Shown here piece after piece: positions 1-6,288 of a DNA stretch of 47,051 nt; position 1 is the stretch's first letter; each line of letters starts with the position of its first letter. Both the position numbers and the translations under genes were made by a program. Source of the stretch: a virus; the IMG/VR virus record IMGVR_UViG_3300036851_000739, positions 1 through 47,051 of that record; one strand, written 5' to 3'. A model generated the notes under the pieces. The model had not been told where the DNA came from. It was given only the letters and a program-made list of their open reading frames with translations, and searched no databases.

Positions 1-186
1 CCCCGCCGCGTGGAGGCCTGCTTCGCAGTCCTCCACCCAGCGGATTGGCATCGGTTCCATGCCAAGCCGGAGGAAGTGCTCAGCCAGGGCGTCCTCGGCG
101 GCGGCTCGATCGAGCACCGGATCCGGCGCCCAGGCGCGATCGATGCGCTCGATCAGCGCCTGGGCTTCAGCAGAGACCGCTGCCAT
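1..186 (-). CDS. DUF6745 protein, N-terminal part (cut by window end)
   Basis: The frame opens with ATG at 186-184 and is still open at base 1, giving 62 residues that end ...ADWCEAG-like and then His-Ala-Ala. The sequence around residue 50 (PIRWVEDCEAGLHAA) matches how I remember DUF6745 proteins beginning, just before an Ala-rich repeat tract. The rest of the protein (repeats and conserved C-terminus) is at 46298-47051 on the same strand, so the gene most likely crosses the join of a circular molecule. Joined directly, the frames differ by one base, which fits miscounted or missing repeat sequence at the break. Its start lies 6 nt after the stop of the 109-residue gene upstream, so the two are probably cotranscribed. 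Function is unknown. Confidence 0.7.
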   Translation of the reverse strand, partial: MAAVSAEAQALIERIDRAWAPDPVLDRAAAEDALAEHFLRLGMEPMPIRWVEDCEAGLHAAG

Positions 187-192
187 CGGTGG

Positions 193-522
193 TCAGTCCG
201 CGACGAAGCGCGGCGCCTCCGGTGCGTACTCCCTCTGCCTCACGACCTCGAAGTCGCCGGGCGGGAGCGTGATCGTGTCGTGCTCCTCGTGTACGAGCAT
301 CGACTCCGCTTCGACATGCAGGAAGCGGCGCTCGAGCTCCTCGACATCGGCCGCCCGGAAGAGCAGCTCGGCCTCGCCCTCGACGACATGGGAATGGCCG
401 GTCACTTCGCCGTATGCGAGCACGAGGCGGCCACGATCGCGCGGCACCGGCAAGAGCTTTCTGCGCTCGCGCGTCGGGATCCTCTTGACGGGGATCAGCA
501 AAATGTCACCTTGCCTCAGCAA
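193..522 (-). CDS. Small conserved protein paired with DUF6745
   Basis: A 109-residue protein with a TTG start preceded by a strong AAGGAGG with 5 nt spacing. The N-terminus (LRQGDILLIPV), the central AYGEVTGHSHVV and the C-terminal HEEHDTITLPPGDFEV / QREY segments belong to a small beta-rich family that I recall as a frequent neighbour of DUF6745 proteins; this is memory and was not searched. Here it ends 6 nt before the DUF6745 start, which supports a two-gene cassette. The conserved GHSH and HEEH histidines could bind metal, but that is inference. No signal peptide or membrane segment is visible. Function is unknown; in a phage the pair is either a cargo (moron) cassette or part of early takeover. 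Confidence 0.7.
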   Translation of the reverse strand: MLRQGDILLIPVKRIPTRERRKLLPVPRDRGRLVLAYGEVTGHSHVVEGEAELLFRAADVEELERRFLHVEAESMLVHEEHDTITLPPGDFEVVRQREYAPEAPRFVAD

Positions 523-579
523 ATCTGCCTCCTTCTCTCTGCGCCTTCGAGCGCGTTGTTTTTTCCCGGATGGTTCGGT

Positions 580-798
580 TCACAGGTTGAGGTCGCTCCA
601 GACGCCCCAGCCAGCTTCAAAGAACTGCGCCGCCAGGCCGAGGACGGCGGCCAGGACGAAGATGACCGCCAGCAACAAGCCGAGCGAGAAGAGCACGAGC
701 GTGAGCAGGGCGATGCTCGCCACGACGCAGCCAGAGCCCGACTCGCGGCCCGTGCCTCCGTTCCCGTGCCCGGGCAGGAAGCCCTCGTGTGCGCTCAT
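580..798 (-). CDS. Small single-span membrane protein
   Basis: A 72-residue protein with a Gly/Ser-rich N-terminus and one long hydrophobic segment at about residues 25-57, followed by a short aromatic tail. Its ATG overlaps the stop of the upstream gene by ATGA, so translation is coupled. No family is recognised. It sits in the early operon, far from the lysis genes, so a holin role is not favoured; an accessory membrane role (superinfection or host-envelope interaction) is only a guess. Confidence 0.55.
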   Translation of the reverse strand: MSAHEGFLPGHGNGGTGRESGSGCVVASIALLTLVLFSLGLLLAVIFVLAAVLGLAAQFFEAGWGVWSDLNL

Positions 799-1382
799 CC
801 CGAGCCCTCCCGCGTCGGCGCCTCCTCAGCAGGGTCGGCCTGTACCTCGGGGTTGACATGCGGGGAACTGCACCTGGCCCTGGGCCGACCCTGCTCAGTG
901 GCGCCCGCCGGCTCCGGCACCATCCACCAGCTTCTCGGCCAGCCGGCGCTCGCCAGCTCGGGCTGGCGAGCGATACAGCGCCGAACGCGGTCGCGGACCA
1001 GCTCGCGCGGCACCTCGCCGAGGTTGCGGGCGCTGCGCAGATAGCGCTCGCGCTCGAGCGCGCTCACGACCAGCACCTCTGGCAGTTCGGGCAGCTGCTC
1101 CGCCGCCCAGGCCCGCAGCTGGGCCAGGTGCGCCACGGGATCCCGCCGTGCAGCGCGGCCGCGCTGCACCCGCAGCGCGTTGCGCAGCTGCACGGCCGCG
1201 TCGTGGACGCGCACCTGGCCGGCGCGCCGCCAGTCGAGCACCGTCCGCGCCGCGGCCACGCCGTTGCCGTCCGGGTAGGCCGCGAGGACGCTCGCCACCG
1301 CCGACGCTCGGAGCTCGAGCCCCGAGCCTCGCAACAGTTCCAGCACCTGGTCCAGCTGGGTGTCCTTTTCCACGTCGATCAC
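795..1382 (-). CDS. Early protein of unknown function
   Basis: A 195-residue, Arg- and Leu-rich protein predicted to be mostly helical over residues 1-150, with a Pro/Ala-rich tail. It starts with GTG in a GTGA overlap with the small ORF upstream and ends in an ATGA overlap with the membrane protein downstream, so it is tightly embedded in the early operon. No motif is recognised. Its position directly after the replication-initiator-like gene makes a replication partner conceivable, but nothing in the sequence proves it. Confidence 0.6.
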   Translation of the reverse strand: MIDVEKDTQLDQVLELLRGSGLELRASAVASVLAAYPDGNGVAAARTVLDWRRAGQVRVHDAAVQLRNALRVQRGRAARRDPVAHLAQLRAWAAEQLPELPEVLVVSALERERYLRSARNLGEVPRELVRDRVRRCIARQPELASAGWPRSWWMVPEPAGATEQGRPRARCSSPHVNPEVQADPAEEAPTREGSG

Positions 1383-1537
1383 GGCCGCTGGATCGCCCGC
1401 CCGCGCGACGTCTGCCTCGACGGTGGAGGAGAGGAAGCAGTTATGGGATGGGACTGGGTATGGGTATGGGGCGGCCGGACGTCCGGCGGACAGGACATGG
1501 GAGTCCCACCGGACGTCCGGTGGGACATCGCGCTCAT
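1379..1537 (-). CDS. 52-residue Ser/Pro/His-rich ORF after the initiator gene
   Basis: The ORF is joined at both ends by 4-bp overlaps: ATGA with the initiator-like gene upstream and GTGA with the gene downstream. The peptide has an RTSGG / PPDVR pattern and a PHTHTQSHP stretch. I recall similar RTSGG-PDVR tails at the C-terminus of phage replication proteins with the same N-terminal domain, so this may be the continuation of that protein displaced by a frameshift. The DNA carries two CCGGACGTCCGG palindromes and a G-quadruplex-type tract, so the segment may act mainly as DNA rather than as protein. Confidence 0.4.
   Translation of the reverse strand: MSAMSHRTSGGTPMSCPPDVRPPHTHTQSHPITASSPPPSRQTSRGRAIQRP
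1444..1526. repeat. Paired palindromes and G-run tract, candidate origin or operator
   Basis: Plus-strand GGG runs at 1445, 1450, 1456, 1462 and 1468 are separated by loops of 2-3 nt, a textbook intramolecular G-quadruplex pattern. Next to them are two palindromes sharing the core CCGGACGTCCGG, at 1475-1486 and 1509-1520, spaced 34 bp apart. The second extends to a perfect 24-bp palindrome at 1503-1526. They lie at the 3' end of the replication-initiator-like gene, which resembles phages whose origin lies inside the initiator gene. That they form an origin is inference. Confidence 0.5.
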
Positions 1538-2025
1538 ACCGCCGCCTCCGGGGAGCTCCAGGGGAGCACCTGCTGGCGTCCCTTGAGGCGCGTGTGGCGC
1601 TTGCGCTTGGCCTCCTGGTCGCGGTCCTCGGCGACCTCCTCGGTGGTGCGGTGGTAGTGGAGGAAGTCGTGGATCAGGTAGCCGGGCTCGGGGAAAGGAC
1701 CGACGATCAGGTTGACCGGATCGCTGCGGATCGTGGGCGACGGCGGTCCCTCGAGCTCGTGGATCTCGCCGCCGGAAACCGGCTCTAGAATGCGCTCTCT
1801 GACCATCTCGCCGACGATCTCGCGCCGCAGCCGGCGGTCGCGGCGGCGGAACTGCTCGGCGACCCAGGCGTCCTCGATGAAACCATCCAGCGGAGTGTCG
1901 CCGGCAGCGTTGCTGCGCTCCGCGGCGTAGGACATCGCGCGCGCCAGCAGCCCGTCCGAGGCGAGCCGCAGACGGCGGCGCTTGGGGTGGCGCCAGAAGC
2001 CGTCGTCGAGCCTCGCCCAGGCCAT
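1534..2025 (-). CDS. Replication initiator-like protein (phage winged-helix type)
   Basis: A 163-residue protein starting at the ATG of MAWARLDDGFWRHPK, with GGGAGG upstream. An opening of the form MAW.R.DDGF..HPK, a central FIEDAWVAEQF..R segment and a late HDFLHYHRTTEEVAE..RDQEAKRKR segment are features I recognise from actinobacteriophage replication or primosome-type proteins with a DNA-binding N-terminal domain. The basic helix near residues 135-155 probably contacts DNA. An upstream extension (TTG/GTG frame to 2103) exists but runs through repeats and lacks this family's start. It overlaps its neighbours by ATGA. It would work with the AAA_25 ATPase at 42607-43581. Confidence 0.6.
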   Translation of the reverse strand: MAWARLDDGFWRHPKRRRLRLASDGLLARAMSYAAERSNAAGDTPLDGFIEDAWVAEQFRRRDRRLRREIVGEMVRERILEPVSGGEIHELEGPPSPTIRSDPVNLIVGPFPEPGYLIHDFLHYHRTTEEVAEDRDQEAKRKRHTRLKGRQQVLPWSSPEAAV

Positions 2026-2342
2026 CAGTTGGAGCCCTCCCAGTGCAACGAAGCGACACGCTCGTGCACGCGAAGCGACCGCGAAGCGACCGGCAACCGA
2101 CACGCTTGCTGCACGCTTGCTGCACGCGAGGCGACCGGCTGGCGTTCACATACGAGCCGGAAGCGGCCGGTCGGCAGGTCCGCGTCGGGCTCGAGCGGGA
2201 CGCCGCGGAGGTCCTCCCAGCCGAGCTGCTCGAGGTCGTCGGGGTTGAGCAGGATCACCAGCAGCCGACGTCCGCAGGACTCCGCGTGGCTGTCGATCGC
2301 CGCGCAGATCACCTCGAGGTTGGCGGCCGCGCCGGCGCTCAC
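2025..2342 (-). CDS. Early protein with LNPDDLEQLGW motif
   Basis: A 105-residue protein with a GTG start. Residues 1-70 look like a compact alpha/beta domain (LLVILLNPDDLEQLGWEDL, then DADLPTGRFRLVCE). I have seen this kind of fold-like pattern in small phage proteins next to replication genes, but I do not know its function. Residues 70-105 are encoded by a set of short direct repeats and look unstructured. Its stop overlaps the start of the initiator-like gene. The C-terminal tail may exist only because the DNA repeats are needed there. Confidence 0.55.
   Translation of the reverse strand: MSAGAAANLEVICAAIDSHAESCGRRLLVILLNPDDLEQLGWEDLRGVPLEPDADLPTGRFRLVCERQPVASRAASVQQACRLPVASRSLRVHERVASLHWEGSN
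2049..2136. repeat. Iteron-like direct repeats upstream of initiator gene
   Basis: The 9-mer cgaagcgac occurs at 2049-2057, 2071-2079 and 2082-2090, with a one-mismatch copy at 2127-2135. An 11-mer, acgcttgctgc, is repeated head to tail at 2102-2112 and 2113-2123. The cluster lies just upstream of the replication-initiator-like start, inside the 3' end of the preceding gene. Short direct repeats in this position suggest initiator binding sites. No AT-rich element accompanies them. Confidence 0.5.
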
Positions 2343-2354
2343 GCCGACCCCCCG

Positions 2355-2705
2355 CTACATGGTGTGCAGGCGGCCCTCGATCCGCTCGACGCGGCCCTCG
2401 AGCTCCGACGTGCGCGCCTCGAGCTTTGAGACCCGCGGGCCGAGGCTGCGGCGCGGCAGCTTGAGCGTGTAGCTCGTGCCGTGACGCGGGTGGTCGTAGG
2501 GCTCCACCTCGTACTCGATGAGCTGGCCGATCGGCAGGTCCTCGGCGAAGGTGCGCAGCGGCACGGCGATGGGGACGCCGTTCTCGGCGTTCGCCAGCAC
2601 CTCGTAGAGCTGCCCCTCGGAGCCGTCCTGGCGCGTGAAGGTCGACAGCGGCCGCAGCTCGGTGACGATGAGCTTGCGCTTCGCGTTCGCCGGCTGCTGC
2701 TCCAT
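2355..2705 (-). CDS. Early protein, beta-rich domain plus coiled coil
   Basis: A 116-residue protein. Residues 10-88 alternate in a beta pattern (RKLIVTELRPLSTFTRQDG, then GQLYEVLANAENGVPIAVPL) and could be a small OB- or barrel-type fold. Residues 90-114 form a short heptad-like helix (VSKLEARTSELEGRVERIEG). A single-strand-binding role is conceivable but not shown. It lies in the early operon between a DUF-free helical protein and the origin-proximal genes. No family is recognised with confidence. Confidence 0.55.
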   Translation of the reverse strand: MEQQPANAKRKLIVTELRPLSTFTRQDGSEGQLYEVLANAENGVPIAVPLRTFAEDLPIGQLIEYEVEPYDHPRHGTSYTLKLPRRSLGPRVSKLEARTSELEGRVERIEGRLHTM

Positions 2706-2763
2706 CTCGTTCCCTCCCGCCCCACAGGATCGGGCATCGGGGGGACATTGTGCGAAATCGCAC

Positions 2764-3117
2764 TCATAGCGCGGCGCCGGGGCTACGGGAGCTGGCCGCC
2801 GGCGGACTCTGGCGGACCGCCAGCACGCTCACGCCGCGCCGCTCGAGCCAGCGCCGGCCGACGCGCAGCGCATGCTCCTGCGAGCTCGCGAAGACGGGGA
2901 AGCTGAGCTCGATCTCGGGGCCGGAGGCGGGCGGCCAGCGTTGGATCGAAGGCCCGCCCGGGCCCAGGAGCGGCGCCAGCGCGGAGACGGCGCGCTCCTG
3001 CTCGACCGCCGGCACGCGCACGTCGATGAAGACGCGCCGGACCGGCCGCAGCGAGGGCTCGAGGTCGGGCTGGCGCCGCGCGCGCAGCAGCCGCCGGACG
3101 TGCCCGCGCAGCCTCAT
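2764..3117 (-). CDS. Early protein of unknown function
   Basis: A 117-residue basic protein starting MRLRGHVRRLLRARRQPD. This start is chosen because its ATG overlaps the TGA of the upstream gene (ATGA); the longer open frame has no coupled start. The middle (RRVFIDVRVPAVEQERAV) and the FPVFASSQEHALRVGRRWLERRG segment suggest an alpha/beta domain. There is no recognised family. Cotranscribed with the Cro-like regulator. Confidence 0.5.
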   Translation of the reverse strand: MRLRGHVRRLLRARRQPDLEPSLRPVRRVFIDVRVPAVEQERAVSALAPLLGPGGPSIQRWPPASGPEIELSFPVFASSQEHALRVGRRWLERRGVSVLAVRQSPPAASSRSPGAAL

Positions 3118-3380
3118 CCGACCGGCGCCGTCGCTCGCTCCGGCTCGCGCGCCGGGCGGAGCCGCGAGCGCGAACGGCGCCAGTGGCCGACCACGAGCCG
3201 GGCGCGGACGTAGAAGGTGGTGCCGCCGGCGAGGCGCCGGACGCGCAGCTGACCGCCGGCGGCGCCCTCGAGCACGAGCGCGTGGTAGCGGGCGAGGCCG
3301 CCGACGGGGCCGTCCGAGCCCTTGGCGGCCGGACCGTCGAGCTCGACAATGTCGCCGGGGCGGATGCCGGAGAGGTTCAT
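3114..3380 (-). CDS. Small early protein
   Basis: An 88-residue protein, MNLSGIRPGDIVELDG..., with an SH3-barrel-like strand pattern in its first 65 residues (GDIVELDG, HALVLEGAAGGQLRVRRL, TTFYVRARLVVGHW) and a basic tail. Such short 'PGDIVE' proteins are common in phage early regions. It is coupled by ATGA overlaps to the regulator upstream and the next gene downstream. Specific function unknown. Confidence 0.55.
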   Translation of the reverse strand: MNLSGIRPGDIVELDGPAAKGSDGPVGGLARYHALVLEGAAGGQLRVRRLAGGTTFYVRARLVVGHWRRSRSRLRPAREPERATAPVG

Positions 3381-3607
3381 GCGGCCTTCCGTTCCTTCGA
3401 CCAGCCCATGACATAGGCGACCGAGACGTCGAAGAGGTTGGCGAGCTGGATCTTGCGGTGGTCGGGGATGGCGCCCCGGCCGCTCTCCCAGCGGGTGATG
3501 GTGCTGGTGTCGACCCGCAGCTTGGCGGCGAGGTCATGCGGTTTCAGGCCGCGAGCCTTCCGAAGCTCGCGGACGCGGTTCTGGGGTATGGATCTCGTAG
3601 CGGGCAT
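3377..3607 (-). CDS. Cro-like XRE-family regulator
   Basis: A 76-residue helix-turn-helix protein. Residues 10-66 form an HTH_3 domain (RELRKARGLKPHDLAAKL, then TITRWESGRGAIPDHRKIQLANLFDV). The start at MPATRS is chosen because longer extensions run back through the divergent promoter region. It is first in the leftward early operon and is transcribed away from the repressor gene, as cro is from cI. A possible promoter (ATGTCA, 17 nt, TATACG) ends only about 10 nt before the ATG, so the message may be leaderless. Confidence 0.8.
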   Translation of the reverse strand: MPATRSIPQNRVRELRKARGLKPHDLAAKLRVDTSTITRWESGRGAIPDHRKIQLANLFDVSVAYVMGWSKERKAA

Positions 3608-3718
3608 GCGGTGCACCGTATAGCACGAACCGGAACACGTGACATGACGTGATCTGCGGGCCTTCCCGCAAAGTGCAGGGAGTGCACGGCGTGCACGGCA
3701 TACACTGCACTGCACGGT
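3608..3718. promoter_or_regulatory. Divergent immunity promoter/operator region
   Basis: The 111 bp between the two divergent regulators hold repeated GTGCAC half-sites at 3611, 3682 and 3691, plus TGCAC at 3706 and 3711. The palindrome-like gtgcaccgtatagcac (3611-3626) covers the likely -10 of the leftward promoter (TATACG, minus strand, 3617-3622). On the right, TACACT at 3701-3706 could be the -10 for the repressor, only 12 nt before its ATG. These look like Cro/repressor operators. Sites were found by eye. Confidence 0.6.
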
Positions 3719-4027
3719 ATGGCTCGCCAGAACATTGAGTGGGGCGACGAACTTCTCGTCTGGCTTGGGAGGACCGCGCGTCAACTCCGCCAGGGCGCCA
3801 AGCCGCGACCGAAGATGACTGAGCTGGCAGCGCGAGCCGGGGTGGATAATTCGACCCTCCGCCGCTTCGAGCTTGGACGAGGTTGGCCCCGGAATCCCGG
3901 CCGCATCGTGGCGACCTACGCAGAAGCTCTGGATATGTCGCCGATCGAATTCTGGGAGGAGGCGGTGGGCCGCTGGCGGTCTTCGCTCGATGGTGACCAA
4001 CCACCGCGCCAGGGCGTCACCAGCTGA
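3719..4027 (+). CDS. CI-like XRE-family repressor (probable)
   Basis: A 102-residue helix-turn-helix protein. The motif lies at about residues 30-75 (MTELAARAGVDNSTLRRFE, then GRIVATYAEALDMSPIEFWEEA). It is the first gene of the only plus-strand unit and faces the Cro-like gene across shared operator-like repeats, so it is the best candidate for the lysogeny repressor. It has no LexA-like peptidase domain, so induction would not be by self-cleavage. No Shine-Dalgarno is seen; the ATG lies within 13 nt of a possible -10, suggesting leaderless translation. Its stop overlaps the next start (TGATG). Confidence 0.75.
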   Translation: MARQNIEWGDELLVWLGRTARQLRQGAKPRPKMTELAARAGVDNSTLRRFELGRGWPRNPGRIVATYAEALDMSPIEFWEEAVGRWRSSLDGDQPPRQGVTS

Positions 4028-4323
4028 TGGAGCTCACGGGACTCCTGATCCTCACCATCATCGCTACTTCGATTTGGGTCGCGTTTGACGCTCCTAGTCG
4101 AGGCCTCTCGTGGACCTGGGCGCTCGGCTGCCTACTTCTGTGGATCGTGGCGTTTCCTTGGTATCTGGTCGTTCGCCAGCAAGCGCCGCGGCATGCTCCT
4201 GCGCCCACATCATCCATCCACGCGGCCGACCAGGACGGCTGGCAGCCTGACCCCCGCGATCCAACGCTCGAACGGTGGCGTGAGGGCTCGCACTGGACTC
4301 GTCAGACCCGACCGCGGCCTTGA
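4027..4323 (+). CDS. DUF2510-type membrane protein
   Basis: A 98-residue protein with two N-terminal membrane segments (about residues 5-23 and 30-49) followed by a short C-terminal domain. The C-terminal pattern GWQPDPRDPTLERW..G.HWT matches DUF2510, a small Trp-containing module common in actinobacterial membrane proteins. It is coupled to the repressor gene and is therefore probably expressed from the prophage, which suggests a lysogenic-conversion or superinfection-exclusion role (inference). Confidence 0.7.
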   Translation: MELTGLLILTIIATSIWVAFDAPSRGLSWTWALGCLLLWIVAFPWYLVVRQQAPRHAPAPTSSIHAADQDGWQPDPRDPTLERWREGSHWTRQTRPRP

Positions 4324-4344
4324 GCCCCCATAAACGACAACGAA

Positions 4345-4482
4345 TTGGCGAGCCGCATTGACCGATGGCGACGGGACGCGCAGGAGCGGGTGAAGATGCT
4401 CCACACGGAACGAGTTCGGCCCGCGCCCGGAGATGAGGTCCGAACTAAGAACCAGACAGGAGACGGGAGGGAGCCAGAATGA
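4345..4482 (+). CDS. Possible 45-residue ORF after the DUF2510 gene
   Basis: The reading frame of the DUF2510 gene stays open after its TGA and gives a charged, protein-like peptide (ELASRIDRWRRDAQERVKML...) that ends in an ATGA overlap with the next gene. The only upstream start is a TTG at 4345, with no Shine-Dalgarno; an ATG lies at 4393. It may be a small gene, a readthrough extension, or chance. Confidence 0.25.
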   Translation: MASRIDRWRRDAQERVKMLHTERVRPAPGDEVRTKNQTGDGREPE

Positions 4483-5027
4483 AGAAGAGGCTGACGGGTT
4501 GGATGCCTCGAGCCGGCATCGCCTTGATCGCGGTCGCATTGATCGGGGCCGACGATTCGAGCTGCTCGACCGAGACGAAAGACAAACCCGAGGGGGGTGG
4601 GGCGAAGAAGGGCCAGAAGGCGAAGCTCGGCGACGCGATCACGCTGGAGGGAACCGACAACAAGATGCGGGTGACGGTCTCGAGGGTGACCGATCCACTA
4701 CCGGCCGGGGAGTTCGATCAGGCGGAGTCCGGCAACCGCTTCGTTGGCGTGCAGATGGTGCTCGCGAACGTGGGCGCCAAGACCTACAGAGATGCGCCCT
4801 CCAACGGCGCCAAGATCGTCACAGCGAGCGACGAGCAGGCCGACCCGACGATCCTGACCGGCGGGCCATGTAGCGGCAGCTTTGCCTCCGATACCACGAT
4901 CGCGGTCGGCGCGAAGCGCACGGGCTGTATCCCCTTCGAGGTGCCGCAGGGCCACAAGCTCAAGACCTTCCAGTTCGCGCTTGACTCGGGCTTCGGGCCA
5001 CAGTCAGGCGAGTGGCGATTGCGCTGA
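4479..5027 (+). CDS. Secreted DUF4352-type protein, possible lipoprotein
   Basis: A 182-residue protein with a clear signal peptide (MKKRLTGWMPRAGIALIAVALIG) and a Cys at residue 29, although DDSSC is a poor lipobox. After a Lys/Gly-rich linker, residues 48-178 look like a DUF4352 immunoglobulin-like domain (GDAITLEGTDNKMRVTVSRVTDP, NRFVGVQMVLANVGAKTY, GCIPFEVPQG). GGGAGGGAG precedes the ATG. It is the last gene of the immunity unit and is probably displayed at the lysogen's surface, as with other phage-encoded conversion lipoproteins. Its target is unknown. Confidence 0.7.
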   Translation: MKKRLTGWMPRAGIALIAVALIGADDSSCSTETKDKPEGGGAKKGQKAKLGDAITLEGTDNKMRVTVSRVTDPLPAGEFDQAESGNRFVGVQMVLANVGAKTYRDAPSNGAKIVTASDEQADPTILTGGPCSGSFASDTTIAVGAKRTGCIPFEVPQGHKLKTFQFALDSGFGPQSGEWRLR

Positions 5028-5069
5028 GCAGAGTTGTTCCCTGATTTCTGTCGCCCCGCTGAACGGAAA

Positions 5070-5128
5070 AGCGGCCCCCGCCGGAGGGCGAGGGCCGCTC
5101 GAGGCACGGCAGGAGAGAGCGCCGTGCC
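5070..5128 (-). terminator. Terminator hairpins closing the late unit
   Basis: Two hairpins separate convergent genes. The first pairs AGCGGCCC (5070-5077) with GGGCCGCT (5092-5099) and, read on the minus strand, is followed by TTTT, the form of a Rho-independent terminator for the leftward late unit. The second pairs ggcacggc (5103-5110) with gccgtgcc (5121-5128). On the plus strand neither has a T-run, so rightward termination is less certain. Confidence 0.6.
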
Positions 5129-5146
5129 GACCGGGAGGCACGGCGC

Positions 5147-6193
5147 TCAGCACCGCCCCGCTAGCCGCCCCCCGATGCGCTGATAGCGCCCGCCGCGATG
5201 GCGCGGGCGCCAGGACCCGGCGCGGCGCGCGAGCCGGCGTAGGAGCCGCAGGCGCGCTCTGGCGAGTCGCTGCCAGTGGGGCAGATAGCGCTGCCCGTGC
5301 CGGCGGTGGTAGCAGAGCCGGTGCGCGATCCGCCGCTCGGCTCGAGGGATCGCGTAGCCCGCGCCGGCGCGCGCCGCGCGAGACGCCGTGATCACGGCGT
5401 CGACCGAGTAGGGCCGGATGTCGGTGTGGTTGTTGCCGCAGCCGAGCGAGTCGTGGTCGACGACGCCCGAGCGGACGATCGTGCAGCCCGAGGTCCGGCC
5501 GCGCCGGAGCGGGATGCCCCAGCGCCTGGTCGCGTCGGAGACGACGAGCCCGAGTTTCGCGAGCCCGGCGGTCCCGGCGTAGCTCGACTCGGAACCGGTG
5601 TTGATGACCTCGACCGAGATCGACCAGGGGTTCATGTAACCCTGCGTCCAGGCCTTTGCCGACTCCGGCACGATCAGGTTGCAGTTGCCCTCGTTGTCGA
5701 TCACGTAGTTCGACGACGCCTGCGAGCCCGGGTTGTTGAAGTAGGCGGTGATCCCGTCCACGTCGGAGCGGCCGGGCCGGTTCGGCGAGACGGTGTAATG
5801 GAGCACGAACAGCGCCGGCCGGCCGCCGTTGCGCGAGGACTGGTTGCGCACGATCCGGGTGCGGCAGCCGCGCTGAAAGGGCGAGGCTAGCGTCAGCGTC
5901 TCGGGCAGCACCGCGGGCCCGCGGGTCGTGCGCGCGGCGGCGTCCTGGGAGAGGTTGCGCGAGCGCTCGGAGCCGCCCGCCTCCGAGCGCTCGCCGGCGT
6001 GAGCGTCGGCCTCGCCGGGCGCCGGACCGGCGCGCTGCGCCGCCGGCGGCGAGCCGGGCAGCTGGGCTCGCGGCACCGTCACCGTTCGCAGCTCCGGCTC
6101 GCCGAGCGCGGCGCCGACGAGCACGCCGGTAAACGCGGACGCGGCGAGCGCCAGCAGCAGCGCGAGCAGGCGGGCGGATCTCTGACTATGCAT
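5147..6193 (-). CDS. Endolysin, N-acetylmuramoyl-L-alanine amidase
   Basis: A 348-residue protein. Residues 8-30 form a signal peptide or signal anchor; a Pro/Ala-rich linker follows to about residue 105. The amidase_2/PGRP-type domain spans about 125-275 and shows LFVLHYTVS (zinc His132), SSNYVIDNEGN, WSISVEVINTG, and DHDSLGCGNNHTD (His247, His256). It should cut the amide bond between muramic acid and the stem peptide. Residues 285-348 are very Arg-rich and may bind the wall or envelope. Export by its own signal suggests activation after secretion rather than simple passage through a holin hole. It is the last gene before the late terminator. Confidence 0.85.
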   Translation of the reverse strand: MHSQRSARLLALLLALAASAFTGVLVGAALGEPELRTVTVPRAQLPGSPPAAQRAGPAPGEADAHAGERSEAGGSERSRNLSQDAAARTTRGPAVLPETLTLASPFQRGCRTRIVRNQSSRNGGRPALFVLHYTVSPNRPGRSDVDGITAYFNNPGSQASSNYVIDNEGNCNLIVPESAKAWTQGYMNPWSISVEVINTGSESSYAGTAGLAKLGLVVSDATRRWGIPLRRGRTSGCTIVRSGVVDHDSLGCGNNHTDIRPYSVDAVITASRAARAGAGYAIPRAERRIAHRLCYHRRHGQRYLPHWQRLARARLRLLRRLARRAGSWRPRHRGGRYQRIGGRLAGRC

Positions 6194-6288
6194 ATCTGCA
6201 TACCTCCTGAGGTGGTGGGTAAGAGCGAGCCCGCCGGGCGAGGCCGCGCGGGAGGAGAGAGGAACGCGGCTCGAGCGCCGCGGCGGGC

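Noticed and set aside
2783-3537. Alternative minus-strand frames across the early genes (257 and 188 codons)
   Set aside because: They are other-frame readings of the two ATGA-coupled genes at 2764-3117 and 3114-3380; only the shorter starts have translational coupling.
3534-4004. Minus-strand frames extending the Cro-like gene through the promoter region
   Set aside because: They would run antisense through the repressor gene and the operator region; the HTH domain is complete from the ATG at 3607.
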